The translations under genes and the position numbers were made by a program. Below the pieces are notes generated by a model, which made no database searches, was not told where the DNA came from, and saw only the letters and a program-made list of their open reading frames with translations. Source: Syntrophus sp963665935 (GTDB lineage Bacteria; Desulfobacterota; Syntrophia; Syntrophales; Syntrophaceae). From it: a DNA stretch of 64,000 bases. The stretch lies in NCBI GenBank assembly GCA_963665935.1, contig OY762510.1:2852001-2916000 (forward strand), written 5' to 3'. Of the stretch, positions 35,066 through 44,882 are shown one piece after another (the first letter of the stretch is position 1; every line of letters starts with the position of its first letter).

Positions 35066-37831
35066 TTATCGATTTCGCTGGGGACGATCCAGCTCCTGGC
35101 GCAGCATGCTAAGTAAATCCAGACTCTTGAACGGTTTCTGGATGAGTTTGAGCCCCTGTTCGAGGACAAAATTGGTATGGACTGCGTCTTCGCTGTATCC
35201 GCTCATGAAGAGACAGCGGATGTCGGGATGAACGGCGCGGATCTCATCGTAGACAAAGCGGCCGCCCATTTTGGGCATGATGACATCCAGGAGCAGCAGA
35301 TCGACCTCCTGGGCATGATCCTGGTACATGCGCAAGGCGTCTTCGCCATCGACGGCGGCAAGAACACGGTAGCCAGCCATCTTGAGAATTTCCTCAGTAA
35401 GAAAACGGAGCGGTTCATCGTCTTCCGCAATGAGTATGGTCTCATGACCTCCCGGTGGCGGGACCTGTTCTTCCGTAAGGATTTCTTCCTCGGTGCTTTC
35501 GTTGACCGGCAGGTAGACATGAAAGCGGGAGCCTTTCCCGATCTCGCTGTAAACCTGGATCATCCCCTCGTGCTGCCGCACGATGCCATAGACGGTGGCT
35601 AGGCCGAGGCCCGTTCCACGCCACTTCTCCTTTGTGGTAAAAAAGGGTTCAAAAATTTTATCCATCGTCTCCGGGTCCATGCCGCAACCTGAATCGGTAA
35701 TGCTCAGCCGGACGTACCTGCCCGGTTTTGCCCAATCATGGTTCGCGCAATAGTCATAATCGAGCCGGATGTTTGAAGTCTCGATGGACAGGCGACCGCC
35801 GTCCGGCATGGCATCCCGGGCATTGACGCAGAGATTGATGATCACCTGTTCCATCTGGCTCCGGTCGGCATTCACCTTCCATAGTGCAGCGCCGGGAAGG
35901 ATGCTCAACTCGATGTTTTCACCGAGCAGGCGACGGAGCATTTTCATCAGGTCCTCTATGGTAGAATTCAAGTCCACCGGACCGAGCTGAAGCACCTGAC
36001 GCCTGCTGAAGGCGAGCAGCTGACGGGTCAGCGCCGCCGCCTTTTCCCCGGCCTTTTCCACTTCCTTCAACTTGCCGTAATGCCTGTCGTCCGGATCGAG
36101 TGAACAAAGAACGATATTGGTATAGCCAAGAATGGCCTGTAAAATGTTGTTGAAGTCATGGGCTACCCCCCCGGCCAGCTGGCCGATGGCCTCCATCTTC
36201 TGGGCCTGGCGCAGTTGCTCTTCAAGGGCCTTGAGGGCCGTGATATCCTGTGAAACGATAATCGATCCGCCGGAAGGGTCCGTGCCGTTCAGATAGGATC
36301 GGCCCATCAGCACCCGGACGGCTTCCCCGTCCTTCCGCTTCAACCGAAACTCTCTTGGCGTGAAGTCCGGTGCATAAAGGGCCTCACCGACGGCCCGGTA
36401 TTCTTCATCGCTGAAATAGAGCAAACGGGCCGAACGACCGATCATCTCTTCTGGAAGATAACCGAATATCGGAAAATTGTAATCGTTGACCTTTGTCATG
36501 ACCCTGTCCCTGTCGACGACGCACATGGCGAGAGGGGCGGCCTGGAAGAGGATTCTCCAAAGGGCTTCGTTCTCCTTTTGTTCCGTAATATCGCGCCCGG
36601 TGGCGATGATGGCCTTGACCTTGCCGGTGTCGTCTTTCTCCGGAATCCGGAACAGATCAATCCACGTCCCATTGGGAAGCTGAAATTCACTGCGGCTGAT
36701 CTTCCCGGAGGTAAAAATCTGCTCAATGGATTCGTGCCACTGGGAGCACACCGCCTCGGGAAATCCCATATCTTCGAAGGTCTTGCCGATAAATGCCTCG
36801 GGAGGGATTCCGGACTGTTTTTGGACGACAGGGTTGGCATAAAGGTAGTGATGGTTTCGGTCAATGCGGAAGATGGCGTCAGAGCTGTTCTCCACCAGGG
36901 TGCGGAACTTCTCTTCACTTTCCCTCAAAGCAGCCTCTGCGGCCTTGCGCCGGGTGATATCCCGGACATTGGCAAGCACCACCTCGCGGTTGCCCAGGAC
37001 GATTTTTTTGAGTGCGACCTCCACGTCGAAGAAGGAGCCATCGTTGGGCCGTTTCGCCTTCCATTCGAAGGTGATCACTTCCCCTTCCAGGACCCGGTTC
37101 CACCATCCCGCCAGGGAGTCCAGCGGATTGTCCGGGGCCGAGAAATCGTCGATAATGGTTGAAGAAAGCGCCTGCTCCCGGGTGACGCCGTAGATCTCCA
37201 GCAGCTTCTGGTTGCAATCCAGGACCCGTCCCTCGAGGTCATGAACAAAAATGGCGTCGTAGGAGTTGTCAAACATCGTGCGGAGGGCCTGTTCCGATTC
37301 TTTCAGCGCCTGTTCCGCCTTCTTCCGTTCGCTGATATCCCGGGAAACGATCAGGATCCCGGTGAGCTCTCCTTCACGATTGTGCGAAAAAGTAAACTTG
37401 ATTTCCATCCAGAGAAGAGAGCCATCTTTTTTGTACACTTCCAGTTCCAGGGTCCGAGTCCTGTTCGGATCGGCCGTTCCGGAAGCTTCCAGCTTCATCT
37501 CTTCCTCGGTCATCAATCGGATTTGTTGCAGGGATTCCGGAGGTAAATCCTGGTCGAGAGTCAGGTTTAACGCCTCCTCGACGGTAAAGCCGCGGATTCT
37601 CAAGATAGAAGGGCTCAAATAGATGCAGCGCTGATTCATATCCATGATACGGATGATGTCTGCGGTATTTTCCGTAATGAAACGATATTTCGTTTCGATT
37701 TCCAGAAGAGCCTCGTCCAAACGCTGATGCTCCGCTTTGAACCGCTCCAGCTCATTAATCTGCTCTTTTAACAGGGAGATCTCTTCGAGAAGTTCCCGAT
37801 TTCCCTTGTCTTGTGCGTCCATATCATCCAT
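35066..37831 (-). CDS. soluble hybrid histidine kinase (PAS x4 - HisKA - HATPase - REC)
   Basis: This 921-residue kinase starts with a coiled coil (ELLEEISLLKEQINELERFK) and has four PAS domains up to about residue 550. Next come the HisKA motif QLAGGVAHDFNNILQAILGY, N box NLCVNARDAMPDGG, G boxes DSGCGMDPETMDKIFEPFFTTKE (split) and GTGLGLATVYG, then a receiver with LIAEDDEPLRFL and LLLLDVIMPKMGG. No membrane helices are seen. I start at ATG 37831, which has AAGGTGAG upstream; a GTG 9 bases earlier is possible. It ends 24 bases before the next kinase's start, so the two probably share a transcript. Confidence 0.9.
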   Translation of the reverse strand: MDDMDAQDKGNRELLEEISLLKEQINELERFKAEHQRLDEALLEIETKYRFITENTADIIRIMDMNQRCIYLSPSILRIRGFTVEEALNLTLDQDLPPESLQQIRLMTEEEMKLEASGTADPNRTRTLELEVYKKDGSLLWMEIKFTFSHNREGELTGILIVSRDISERKKAEQALKESEQALRTMFDNSYDAIFVHDLEGRVLDCNQKLLEIYGVTREQALSSTIIDDFSAPDNPLDSLAGWWNRVLEGEVITFEWKAKRPNDGSFFDVEVALKKIVLGNREVVLANVRDITRRKAAEAALRESEEKFRTLVENSSDAIFRIDRNHHYLYANPVVQKQSGIPPEAFIGKTFEDMGFPEAVCSQWHESIEQIFTSGKISRSEFQLPNGTWIDLFRIPEKDDTGKVKAIIATGRDITEQKENEALWRILFQAAPLAMCVVDRDRVMTKVNDYNFPIFGYLPEEMIGRSARLLYFSDEEYRAVGEALYAPDFTPREFRLKRKDGEAVRVLMGRSYLNGTDPSGGSIIVSQDITALKALEEQLRQAQKMEAIGQLAGGVAHDFNNILQAILGYTNIVLCSLDPDDRHYGKLKEVEKAGEKAAALTRQLLAFSRRQVLQLGPVDLNSTIEDLMKMLRRLLGENIELSILPGAALWKVNADRSQMEQVIINLCVNARDAMPDGGRLSIETSNIRLDYDYCANHDWAKPGRYVRLSITDSGCGMDPETMDKIFEPFFTTKEKWRGTGLGLATVYGIVRQHEGMIQVYSEIGKGSRFHVYLPVNESTEEEILTEEQVPPPGGHETILIAEDDEPLRFLTEEILKMAGYRVLAAVDGEDALRMYQDHAQEVDLLLLDVIMPKMGGRFVYDEIRAVHPDIRCLFMSGYSEDAVHTNFVLEQGLKLIQKPFKSLDLLSMLRQELDRPQRNR

Positions 37832-38039
37832 ATGCCTCACCTTGCCGGCTTTTACCTGTGTCGAATGAAAAACAGGGAACCGTTAAAAAGAAAGGAAAAA
37901 CCCTCATTTTAAATTAAGCGTATTTATATTATCATCTTTACCAGCATATGAACAGACTTCAAGTATCGTCATTAGAGCCGTTGTGGAGCGGTTTGTGCAG
38001 GAGGACTGATCAAATTACGGAGTGGAGACGGAGGTCGCC

Positions 38040-39233
38040 ATGTATCTCAGCGGATTTGTTCATCGTGACGAGCTGTTTCAGATTGCCGAGCGGTGGTTCC
38101 GGGGTCAGCCGGAGTCCAGCGACGCCCGGCGACTGACGGAAATCCTCATTACCGACGGCTTCATTCTGGGGGAGACCCTGGAAGACCTTACCCGTTTTCT
38201 TGTTCACGAGCTTCATCAGAAGCCCGGAGCTTACAGGGAACAACGCATTTCTCTCAAGGGAGAGCTTCGAAGCACGCTCCTCAAATCCCGCAAAAGCCTT
38301 ACCCCCCGAATTCGGGAACTGCTTTCGGCATATTCCCGGAATCCTGATTATTACTACCGGGACGCTCCCATTAACGGCGTCATGTATTTGAGCAACTCGG
38401 GGGAGCTGCTTGCCGTTTTCCGGATCAAGCGCCCCCGCCGTGTGGCCGAGAAGGCCAATCGTAGAATTGCATCATGGCTCTTCAGCATCGTGCAGTCCGA
38501 AGCCAAGAAGCTGGCAAAAAAGCGGGCCAGACGGATGGGAGTCCCCTTAAGCCTTCTGCTGACCCCTGAAGAGGAAATGGTGCAGGAATTCGCCCGGGCT
38601 GAAGAGATCATCTCCCACAAGTTCATCTCTGGTGAAATCTCCTTCGAACCAGGTCCCCTTACCATAAACGATGTCGGCGGCATCAAGATTGTCGGTTCAC
38701 CGGACGAGCTGGCGAGAATCGAGGAATTGCTCTCCCGGTGTGAGAATTGTGAAGTTGTGGAAAGGGAAAGCCTTCAAGGGCTTTACAACGCCGTGAACCT
38801 GATCGTGGAAGTCCCGTGGAATCGTGAACAGGTCTGTAAACGGTACGAAGAGAAAAAATGGTGGAAGCATGTCGGATATCGGGGGCTTTCGGAGGCGTAT
38901 CTGAGCCGCGGCCTGGAATTTCTGCTCGGGGATGCCGCGGACACCATCAGGCTGGAAGTCATCCTGACCACCTTTCCCGATCTGGTTGAATCGGAGCTGG
39001 GCAATTCCATTCACGAAAAACGGATCATCACCCAGCGGGACAATAAGGATTATAAAGGGAACATCCCGCTCAACATCGAATTCCTGGTGGAGTATCTTTT
39101 CGCCGTGGGCTTCAGCCCGAGCATTGAAGTAGACCCCATTCCCATTCACCTCTGGGGCCGATATCTTCCCGATACCCTTTTTTCTCACATTCGCAGGCTT
39201 CACAACGTGCCGCCTCAAGATCTGTTCTATTGA
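38040..39233 (+). CDS. unknown protein with possible RelA/SpoT-like nucleotidyltransferase fold
   Basis: I do not recognise this 397-residue soluble protein with certainty. Its C-terminal half has INDVGGIKIVGSPDELARIE (209-228), LQGLYNAVNLIVEVPWN (245-261) and IRLEVILTTFPDLVESELG (303-321). The order D-x-x-G-I-x-I, then Y-N/R-x-x-N/H-L-I-V-E-V, then E-V-x-x-x-T recalls the (p)ppGpp synthetase core 'DxxGIRV...GYxSxHxVV...EVQIRT', but the usual His in the middle motif is Asn. The N-terminal half is helical and basic (KKLAKKRARRMG). The start is ATG 38040 behind GGAGG. It lies alone on the plus strand between large kinases. Confidence 0.55.
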   Translation: MYLSGFVHRDELFQIAERWFRGQPESSDARRLTEILITDGFILGETLEDLTRFLVHELHQKPGAYREQRISLKGELRSTLLKSRKSLTPRIRELLSAYSRNPDYYYRDAPINGVMYLSNSGELLAVFRIKRPRRVAEKANRRIASWLFSIVQSEAKKLAKKRARRMGVPLSLLLTPEEEMVQEFARAEEIISHKFISGEISFEPGPLTINDVGGIKIVGSPDELARIEELLSRCENCEVVERESLQGLYNAVNLIVEVPWNREQVCKRYEEKKWWKHVGYRGLSEAYLSRGLEFLLGDAADTIRLEVILTTFPDLVESELGNSIHEKRIITQRDNKDYKGNIPLNIEFLVEYLFAVGFSPSIEVDPIPIHLWGRYLPDTLFSHIRRLHNVPPQDLFY

Positions 39234-39289
39234 GGGAGGCCCGGCAGGATGGTCGGCGGAATGATGATCTCGATGTCCCTTGATGCAGC

Positions 39290-42199
39290 TTATTTCCCCA
39301 GCGCCTCCCGGACCTTCCTGGAAAGACTGTCGATGTTGAACGGCTTCTGGATAAATCCGCGGCATCCCCGGCTCATAATCTGCTGCGCTTGACCGTCCAG
39401 GCTGTAACCGCTGCTGAGCATTACCTTTGCCGAAGGATTCAGCTCCCGGATACGGTCGAAGGTTTCACCCCCCGACAACTCCGGCATGATCATGTCAAGA
39501 ATGACGAGGTCAATGTCGTCTTTCTTTTCCCTGTAGAGGGCGATCGCCTCCGGCCCGCTGGTTGCCTCATGGACCGTATATCCGAGAAACTCGAGCATTG
39601 CTCTGCTCACGGCAAGAATCGTCGGTTCATCATCTACAATCAGGATGGATTCAGTGCCTCTGAGGGTTTCCGCTTCCGCTGGCTTCTCTTGAAGGACTTC
39701 TTTCTCCGATGCAGGGAGATAGATGGTGAATGCCGTACCGCGTCCGGGTTCGCTTTCGACGGAAATGAAGCCGCCATGCCCCCGGATAATCCCGTAAACG
39801 ATGGCCAGCCCCAATCCTGTTCCCCTCCCCATCTTCTTCGTGGTAAAGAAGGGATCAAATATCCGCTTCCTTGTTTCTTCGTCCATGCCGGTGCCGGTGT
39901 CGGAGACTCGGACCATGACATAGTTTCCGGGAGAAACGGCATGTAATGTCGTGAAACTCTCCTCAAGGGTTAAATTCCTGGTTTCGAGAGAGATTTTCCC
40001 TCCCGCCGGCATGGCATGCCAGGCGTTCACGTAAAGATTGAGGAGGACCTGCTCGATTTGACCCCGGTCAACCTCCACGGTCCAGAGATTCTTCTCGTAT
40101 TTCCTGGTTATGGTGAGTTCTTTCTTCGTCCTGCTGAACATGGCGGAACTTTTCCTGATGAGCTGATTCAGGTCTGTCGGCTGTATTTCATATCTGCCGA
40201 CACGGGCAAAACCCAGGAGCTGCCGGGTAAGGTCCGATGCGCTGTGAACCTGTTCTTCAATATGCTTCAATCGTTCATGATGAGGATGGTACGGGTCGAT
40301 CTCCTGCAGCATCAGAGAGACATACCCTTCTATCCCCATGAGGATGTTGTTGAAGTCGTGAGCGACACCGCCGGCAAGGGTGCCGATCGCTTCCATTTTC
40401 TGGGCCTGAAGAAGCTGGGATTCGAGAAGCTTGCGGTCGGTAACATCGCGCATGGTTTCGATGGCTCCAATGATCTCTCCTCTTTCATCGCGAAGGAGGC
40501 TCGCCTTGCCCCACATCATCCTGCTAGGCCCGCGGACGAAGGGCACTTCCCCTTCGGCATAGACTGTGTCGCCTTCCTTTTTGATAAAGGAATATTTCCT
40601 GGCAATCTCGTCATCCCACGAAAGCAGCAGGTCGACGAAGAGAGGGCGTCGTTCTCCATAGAAGGGGATGGCGTATTCATAGTTCCCCCTGCCCAGCATC
40701 TCTTTGCCGCCATAGCCGGTAAGCTCTTCGAGGGCCCTGTTCCAGGAAATGACTTTTCCCTCCAGGTCGATGGCAAAGGTGGCGTCTGGAAGAAACTCGA
40801 TAATGCTGGCAAGGCGGCTTTGAGATGATTTCAATTCCTCCTCGGCCCTCTTCCTCTCGATGAGATGCCACATTCCCTCCATCAAGAGAGTGAGTTGCTT
40901 TACATCCGTCTCGTTATACTCTTCCTCTTTGTTTCCCACCCCGGCGACCAGCACAATGTGAGATCCTGAAAAAACAGGAATATTCATGTGCCGGAGAATT
41001 GGAACGTGGCCTTCCGGGTACCCCTTCTTACAGGGATTGGGCAAAGAATAATCATTCGTAATGATGGGTCTGCGCTGCCGGACAGCTTCTCCCCAGAGCC
41101 CCGTATTGGCCACGATAAAATATCTCGGTTTATATTTTATCTTACATTGGGCGTGGGAGGCTCGGGACAACGAGTATACATTTAAAACGCTTTCATCCTC
41201 ATTTAAAAATGTCAAATAACCAATCGTACTCCTCGTCATTTCGACGGCTTTTTCCAAAGCAAAATCAGCTATTTCCTTGAGCGAGGCGGTTGTCATTGAG
41301 TTCAGCTGCAGTAATATTTCCGTTCGCTCGGCATTCAGTTTCATGGCTTCCCCGACGCGCTTGAGATCGGTGATGTCGGTGGATATGCCGCACAGGCCAT
41401 AGATATTGCCGCTGTCATCCATGAGCGGCAGCTTTACACTCCAGTAGGTATGCGGCACCAGATCTGATGACGTAAGGTCGGTTTCTTCCCGTGAAACTGT
41501 TTCACCATGCTCGAGAACGCGATGGTCACTTTTTCTGATTTCTTCGACGGAGGCTGCGGAAAAAAAGCTGGAATCGTCTTTGCCGATAATTTCATCCGCT
41601 TTTACGCCGAAGAGCTCGCATACTTTATTGTTTACATAGGTATAGCGGTGCTGTTTGTCTTTGAGGTAAATATGGGCGCCGACATGGCTCAGGATGGTAT
41701 TCTGGAGTTCTTCGCTTTTCCGTAGCGCTTCTTCGGCCCGTCTGTGGTCGGTGATGTCGCGGACGATTCCAGCGACTCCGACCACTTTGCCGGCCACAAG
41801 GAGGGGGAATTTATGGGTCTCGTAGAATCTGTCCCCTACGGGCTCGATGGCAACCACAAGCGTCCTGTCGCGAATCGTCCGTTCATCACTTTCCCGGCAG
41901 GCGAGGGCGGCTTCCTCGGGCATAAGTTCGAAGTCTGTCCTGCCCAGGATTGCCGCCTCATCACGTCCGAAGAATCGGGCATTGGCGGAATTGACCAGTT
42001 GATAGCGGAATTGAAGGTCTTTTAGAAAGAAAAAATCCGGTCCGGCGTCGATGAGCAGCCGTAATTGCTGCCATGAGCATCTCAGCTCTTCCTCCACCTG
42101 TTTCTGCAGAGCTGCCGATTGTTCCAGCTTCCGGATTTTCTGCTTCAGGGCGGCATTTTCTTGAAGGAGTTCCTGATTTGTTCTGAAAGGGTTGCTCAT
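39290..42199 (-). CDS. soluble hybrid histidine kinase (PAS-PAS-GAF-PAS-HisKA-HATPase-REC)
   Basis: This 969-residue kinase begins with a coiled coil and then a PAS (LLIDAGPDFFFLKDLQFRYQ). A second PAS follows, then a GAF-like domain (FALEKAVEMTRSTIGYLTFL to VAGVGNKEEEYNETDVKQL), a third PAS with GRGNYEYAIPFYGERRP, HisKA TLAGGVAHDFNNILMGIEGY, HATPase (DTGTGMDEETRKRIFDPFFT, GTGLGLAIVYGI) and a receiver with IVDDEPTILA and the acceptor in LVILDMIMPELSGG. It has no transmembrane helix, so the signal is cytoplasmic. No cognate output protein is nearby. Confidence 0.9.
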   Translation of the reverse strand: MSNPFRTNQELLQENAALKQKIRKLEQSAALQKQVEEELRCSWQQLRLLIDAGPDFFFLKDLQFRYQLVNSANARFFGRDEAAILGRTDFELMPEEAALACRESDERTIRDRTLVVAIEPVGDRFYETHKFPLLVAGKVVGVAGIVRDITDHRRAEEALRKSEELQNTILSHVGAHIYLKDKQHRYTYVNNKVCELFGVKADEIIGKDDSSFFSAASVEEIRKSDHRVLEHGETVSREETDLTSSDLVPHTYWSVKLPLMDDSGNIYGLCGISTDITDLKRVGEAMKLNAERTEILLQLNSMTTASLKEIADFALEKAVEMTRSTIGYLTFLNEDESVLNVYSLSRASHAQCKIKYKPRYFIVANTGLWGEAVRQRRPIITNDYSLPNPCKKGYPEGHVPILRHMNIPVFSGSHIVLVAGVGNKEEEYNETDVKQLTLLMEGMWHLIERKRAEEELKSSQSRLASIIEFLPDATFAIDLEGKVISWNRALEELTGYGGKEMLGRGNYEYAIPFYGERRPLFVDLLLSWDDEIARKYSFIKKEGDTVYAEGEVPFVRGPSRMMWGKASLLRDERGEIIGAIETMRDVTDRKLLESQLLQAQKMEAIGTLAGGVAHDFNNILMGIEGYVSLMLQEIDPYHPHHERLKHIEEQVHSASDLTRQLLGFARVGRYEIQPTDLNQLIRKSSAMFSRTKKELTITRKYEKNLWTVEVDRGQIEQVLLNLYVNAWHAMPAGGKISLETRNLTLEESFTTLHAVSPGNYVMVRVSDTGTGMDEETRKRIFDPFFTTKKMGRGTGLGLAIVYGIIRGHGGFISVESEPGRGTAFTIYLPASEKEVLQEKPAEAETLRGTESILIVDDEPTILAVSRAMLEFLGYTVHEATSGPEAIALYREKKDDIDLVILDMIMPELSGGETFDRIRELNPSAKVMLSSGYSLDGQAQQIMSRGCRGFIQKPFNIDSLSRKVREALGK

Positions 42200-42518
42200 G
42201 GGGTTTCCCTGTCTTGATTAAGGGTTCAGCAACATGTCAACATTTCTAACTATATTAACTTTTTTCCGAATTCCTGTCAATTGGAGGTACTGGAATCGCC
42301 TCATGAGGTAATTGCAGTTTTTAACTGGTATACAATCCGTAGTCATCCAGTAGTGAAAAAAATCAAATATTTAGTATATTTTCTACCCATGAGATCATTA
42401 ACGCCTGCTGAATATCCTTACATATTTTCAAAAAGGCATAGCTAAATGAAAATCTACAATCTGCTGTGTAGAATAATTTTATTGCGATGACTGGATCTGA
42501 TCAGGAGGGAAGGCGGAT
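42200..42518. other. AT-rich divergent intergenic region
   Basis: It separates the leftward kinase gene from the rightward hemerythrin-like gene and must carry promoters for both, but none stands out. A small palindrome CTACA...TGTAG occurs near 42458. Nothing else is recognisable. Confidence 0.4.
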
Positions 42519-42734
42519 ATGAAAGCAATTCAAGCGCTAATCACCGAGCATGAAGACATCAATGCCATGTTTGATATCTTGGGGAAGGTATATCGGCAGA
42601 TAGAGGCAAGTGGGGATATAGACAGAGACCACTTGGATGCAATCACGGAGTATCTGAAAGTATTTGCGGATAAATGCCATCAGCCGGGAATGCCAACGAA
42701 CATCAGCATCGCGACCAATCGGCTGCCCCACTGA
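42519..42734 (+). pseudogene. truncated hemerythrin-like (HHE) gene
   Basis: The 71-residue frame starts MKAIQALITEHEDINAMFDIL, the first helix of HHE cation-binding proteins with a ligand-type His, and continues to EYLKVFADKCH, which normally runs on into 'HGKEE..LFP'. Here it switches to QPGMPTNISIATNRLPH and stops, so the second half of the di-iron bundle is missing. GGAGGGAAGGCGGAT precedes the ATG, so it was once a proper gene. On the opposite strand (42680-42871) an open frame reads MACTPFAAMVHRHSPQGE and ends exactly at the breakpoint, suggesting that an unrelated fragment was joined in inverted orientation. Confidence 0.6.
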
Positions 42735-42964
42735 GGCATCGCTTCTTCATATTTCCTGACAGTCTTGAATTCGCTGCCGATGGACATAGTTTCGCCCTGT
42801 GGTGAATGCCTATGCACCATCGCCGCGAAGGGCGTGCAGGCCATTCCGGCAGGAACCCTTCCATCGTTCATCTTGACGATCAGTTGTCATGAGTCTTGTC
42901 ATCAACCTTTTAAACTGAAAACTTAAGAGCTGACTGTATCCCTGATCCTCAACGGGGAAAAACC

Positions 42965-44302
42965 TTATTTCAAGCGGCTGTTTCTTATCCTTTTCGCGAT
43001 CTCATTGACTTCCTTCATGATCACTTCCAGATCAAGATGACAGAGGTTCCGGTCTTCCATGACCACCTTTCCATTGATGATAGAAGTGAGCACATCCGCG
43101 CCGGAAACGGCATAGACGAGGTGAGAGTAGGGATTGTACATAGGCGTCAGATGTGGCTGATTCAGGTCGAGAATAATAAGGTCCGCGGCTTTGCCGACTT
43201 CGATTGAACCGACTCGGTCCTCCAGCCCTAAGGCCCTGGCCCCGTCAAGAGTCGCCATTCGGACGACCTGCCGGGCGTTCATGACGGTCGGATCCAGCGC
43301 GGCGACTTTGTGAATCTTTGCGACGGTATCCATTTCCAGAAAAAGGTCCAGATCGTTGTTGCTCGCGGAGCCGTCCGTCCCAAGGCCAATCGTGATTCCC
43401 CTCGCCTGCATTGCCGGAATGGGTGCAATTCCAGCAGCCAGTTTCATGTTGCTCTGAGGCGCATGGGAAACTCTGACATTCCATTGGGCAAGGATATCCT
43501 GCTCTTCTTCGTCAAGCCAGGCGCAGTGCACGACAAGGGTCTTCGAATCCAGGACATCCAGATCACGGAGATGCAAAGCCGGCCGCTTGCCGTAACGGTC
43601 TTGAATCAGGGACACTTCCTCACGGGTTTCCGAAAGGTGCAGGATGTAGAGGATGTCAGCCTCCCGTGCCGCCTCTTTGATCCGGACCAGGGTCTCCGGG
43701 GAACAGGTATAAGGGGAATGGCAGAAGAGTGCAGGCTGAATCAAAGGCGAAGCGAATCTCTGGTCAGCAAGCAGCCGACTCACGGCATCCATCTGACGGG
43801 AAATGTCCGGGGTGTCCGGAGTGGGGAAATCAATAAACCCTTGAGAAATGACAGCCCGCATGCCGGCCTCTTTTGCCGCCCGGGTAACGGAGTCGACGAA
43901 GAAGTAACCATCGCTGAAGGTGGTCGTTCCGGACAGAATCATTTCCGCCATGGCCAGGAGCGATCCCGCGTACACCATCTCCGGGTTGACATGCTGCGCT
44001 TCAGCGGGAAAGATATGCTCATTGAGCCAGGTCATCAGTGGCAGATCGTCCGCCATGCCGCGAAAGCACGTCATGGCCAGGTGCGTATGGGTATTCACCA
44101 GCCCCGGCATGATCAGGGTATTGCGCCTGTTCAGGATTTTTTTTGCGCGATAGGCGTCTTCCGGAAAGGCATCTTTCTTCGTGACAAAAACGATTTTCCC
44201 GTCTCGGATGCCAAGGACGGGGTTTTCGATAACGGCTTCTTCCTTGGACATCGTCAACAGGAGGCTGCCGTATATGAGCAGATCCAGCTCGCTTTGAATC
44301 AT
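42965..44302 (-). CDS. mtaD: 5-methylthioadenosine/S-adenosylhomocysteine deaminase family amidohydrolase
   Basis: The 445-residue metal-dependent hydrolase has PGLVNTHTHLAMTCFRGMADDLPL (His72, His74), LSGTTTFSDGYF, the HLSETREEV metal His, VVHCAWLDEEE and IGLGTDGSASNNDLDLF with the catalytic Asp. This is the MtaD/SAH deaminase pattern (SAH to S-inosylhomocysteine, MTA to the inosine analogue). The start is ATG 44302 behind GGAGG. Related enzymes act on other adenosines or on triazines, so the substrate is probable rather than certain. Confidence 0.87.
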   Translation of the reverse strand: MIQSELDLLIYGSLLLTMSKEEAVIENPVLGIRDGKIVFVTKKDAFPEDAYRAKKILNRRNTLIMPGLVNTHTHLAMTCFRGMADDLPLMTWLNEHIFPAEAQHVNPEMVYAGSLLAMAEMILSGTTTFSDGYFFVDSVTRAAKEAGMRAVISQGFIDFPTPDTPDISRQMDAVSRLLADQRFASPLIQPALFCHSPYTCSPETLVRIKEAAREADILYILHLSETREEVSLIQDRYGKRPALHLRDLDVLDSKTLVVHCAWLDEEEQDILAQWNVRVSHAPQSNMKLAAGIAPIPAMQARGITIGLGTDGSASNNDLDLFLEMDTVAKIHKVAALDPTVMNARQVVRMATLDGARALGLEDRVGSIEVGKAADLIILDLNQPHLTPMYNPYSHLVYAVSGADVLTSIINGKVVMEDRNLCHLDLEVIMKEVNEIAKRIRNSRLK

Positions 44303-44451
44303 GATGGAACCTCCAGGAAAGAGCCGCAAAAGCTCTTCCAGTCATGGCGGGAATTTAGCATAGGAAAGAGTCTTTCTTCAATGGGATATAAAGGTGCTGG
44401 AGAAACTTTCCGGGAAGGGTAAAATTAGGGTACATTGTTTCGAGGAGATAC

Positions 44452-44491
44452 AAAAAGACTGAAGGGGAGCCATTTTGACTCCCCTTCAGTC
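44452..44491 (-). terminator. strong hairpin with minus-strand T-run
   Basis: GACTGAAGGGGAG (44457-44469) and CTCCCCTTCAGTC (44479-44491) form a perfect 13-base-pair stem with a 9-base loop, followed on the minus strand by TTTTT. It would stop leftward transcripts entering mtaD and could insulate that gene from the PEP-CTERM transcript. Confidence 0.75.
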
Positions 44492-44828
44492 CAGGAGGAT
44501 AAGACGATTTTGGGAATGATTTTTCTCTGTATGGGATCCGGCTCCTTCTGCCCGTTTGAATTCGCCGGAATTTCGTCTTTTGTCTCTCTTAAAAGCATTG
44601 ATTGTGCCAATAGGATTGACGCTGTATAAGTATAAGATATTATAAGAAAATTATCGAAGATGAATTCAAGAACTGTTTTAAAAAGCCATTTTTCAAAGGC
44701 AATAAATGTCGACAGCGAATAAAAACGTTTTAAAAAATAGTGAATATAAACAAATAGATGCCACGTTGTATCTTAATGTCGCCCTTCGACAATATTGTCG
44801 AAGATGGCGGTTTGTCTTCGTGTACAAC

Positions 44829-44858
44829 AAAAAAAAGCAGGACCTTTTCTGATCCTGC
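44829..44858 (-). terminator. intrinsic terminator of PEP-CTERM gene
   Basis: On the minus strand GCAGGA and TCCTGC form a 6-base-pair stem followed by eight T residues, 25 bases past the stop of the leftward PEP-CTERM gene. Confidence 0.8.
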
Positions 44859-44882
44859 CCATAAATAAAGAAATAAACAAAG

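Larger units (their letters stand above)
44303..44882. other. AT-rich gene-free stretch with two minus-strand terminators
   Basis: These 580 bases upstream of mtaD and downstream of the PEP-CTERM gene contain two hairpins listed separately. Short open frames across 44425-44629 on both strands merely span the hairpin and show no protein signature. The AT-rich part at 44620-44800 holds nothing I can identify. Confidence 0.5.

Noticed and set aside
44425..44629. Short frames on both strands upstream of mtaD
   Set aside because: They are produced by the perfect 13-base-pair hairpin and adjacent low-complexity sequence.
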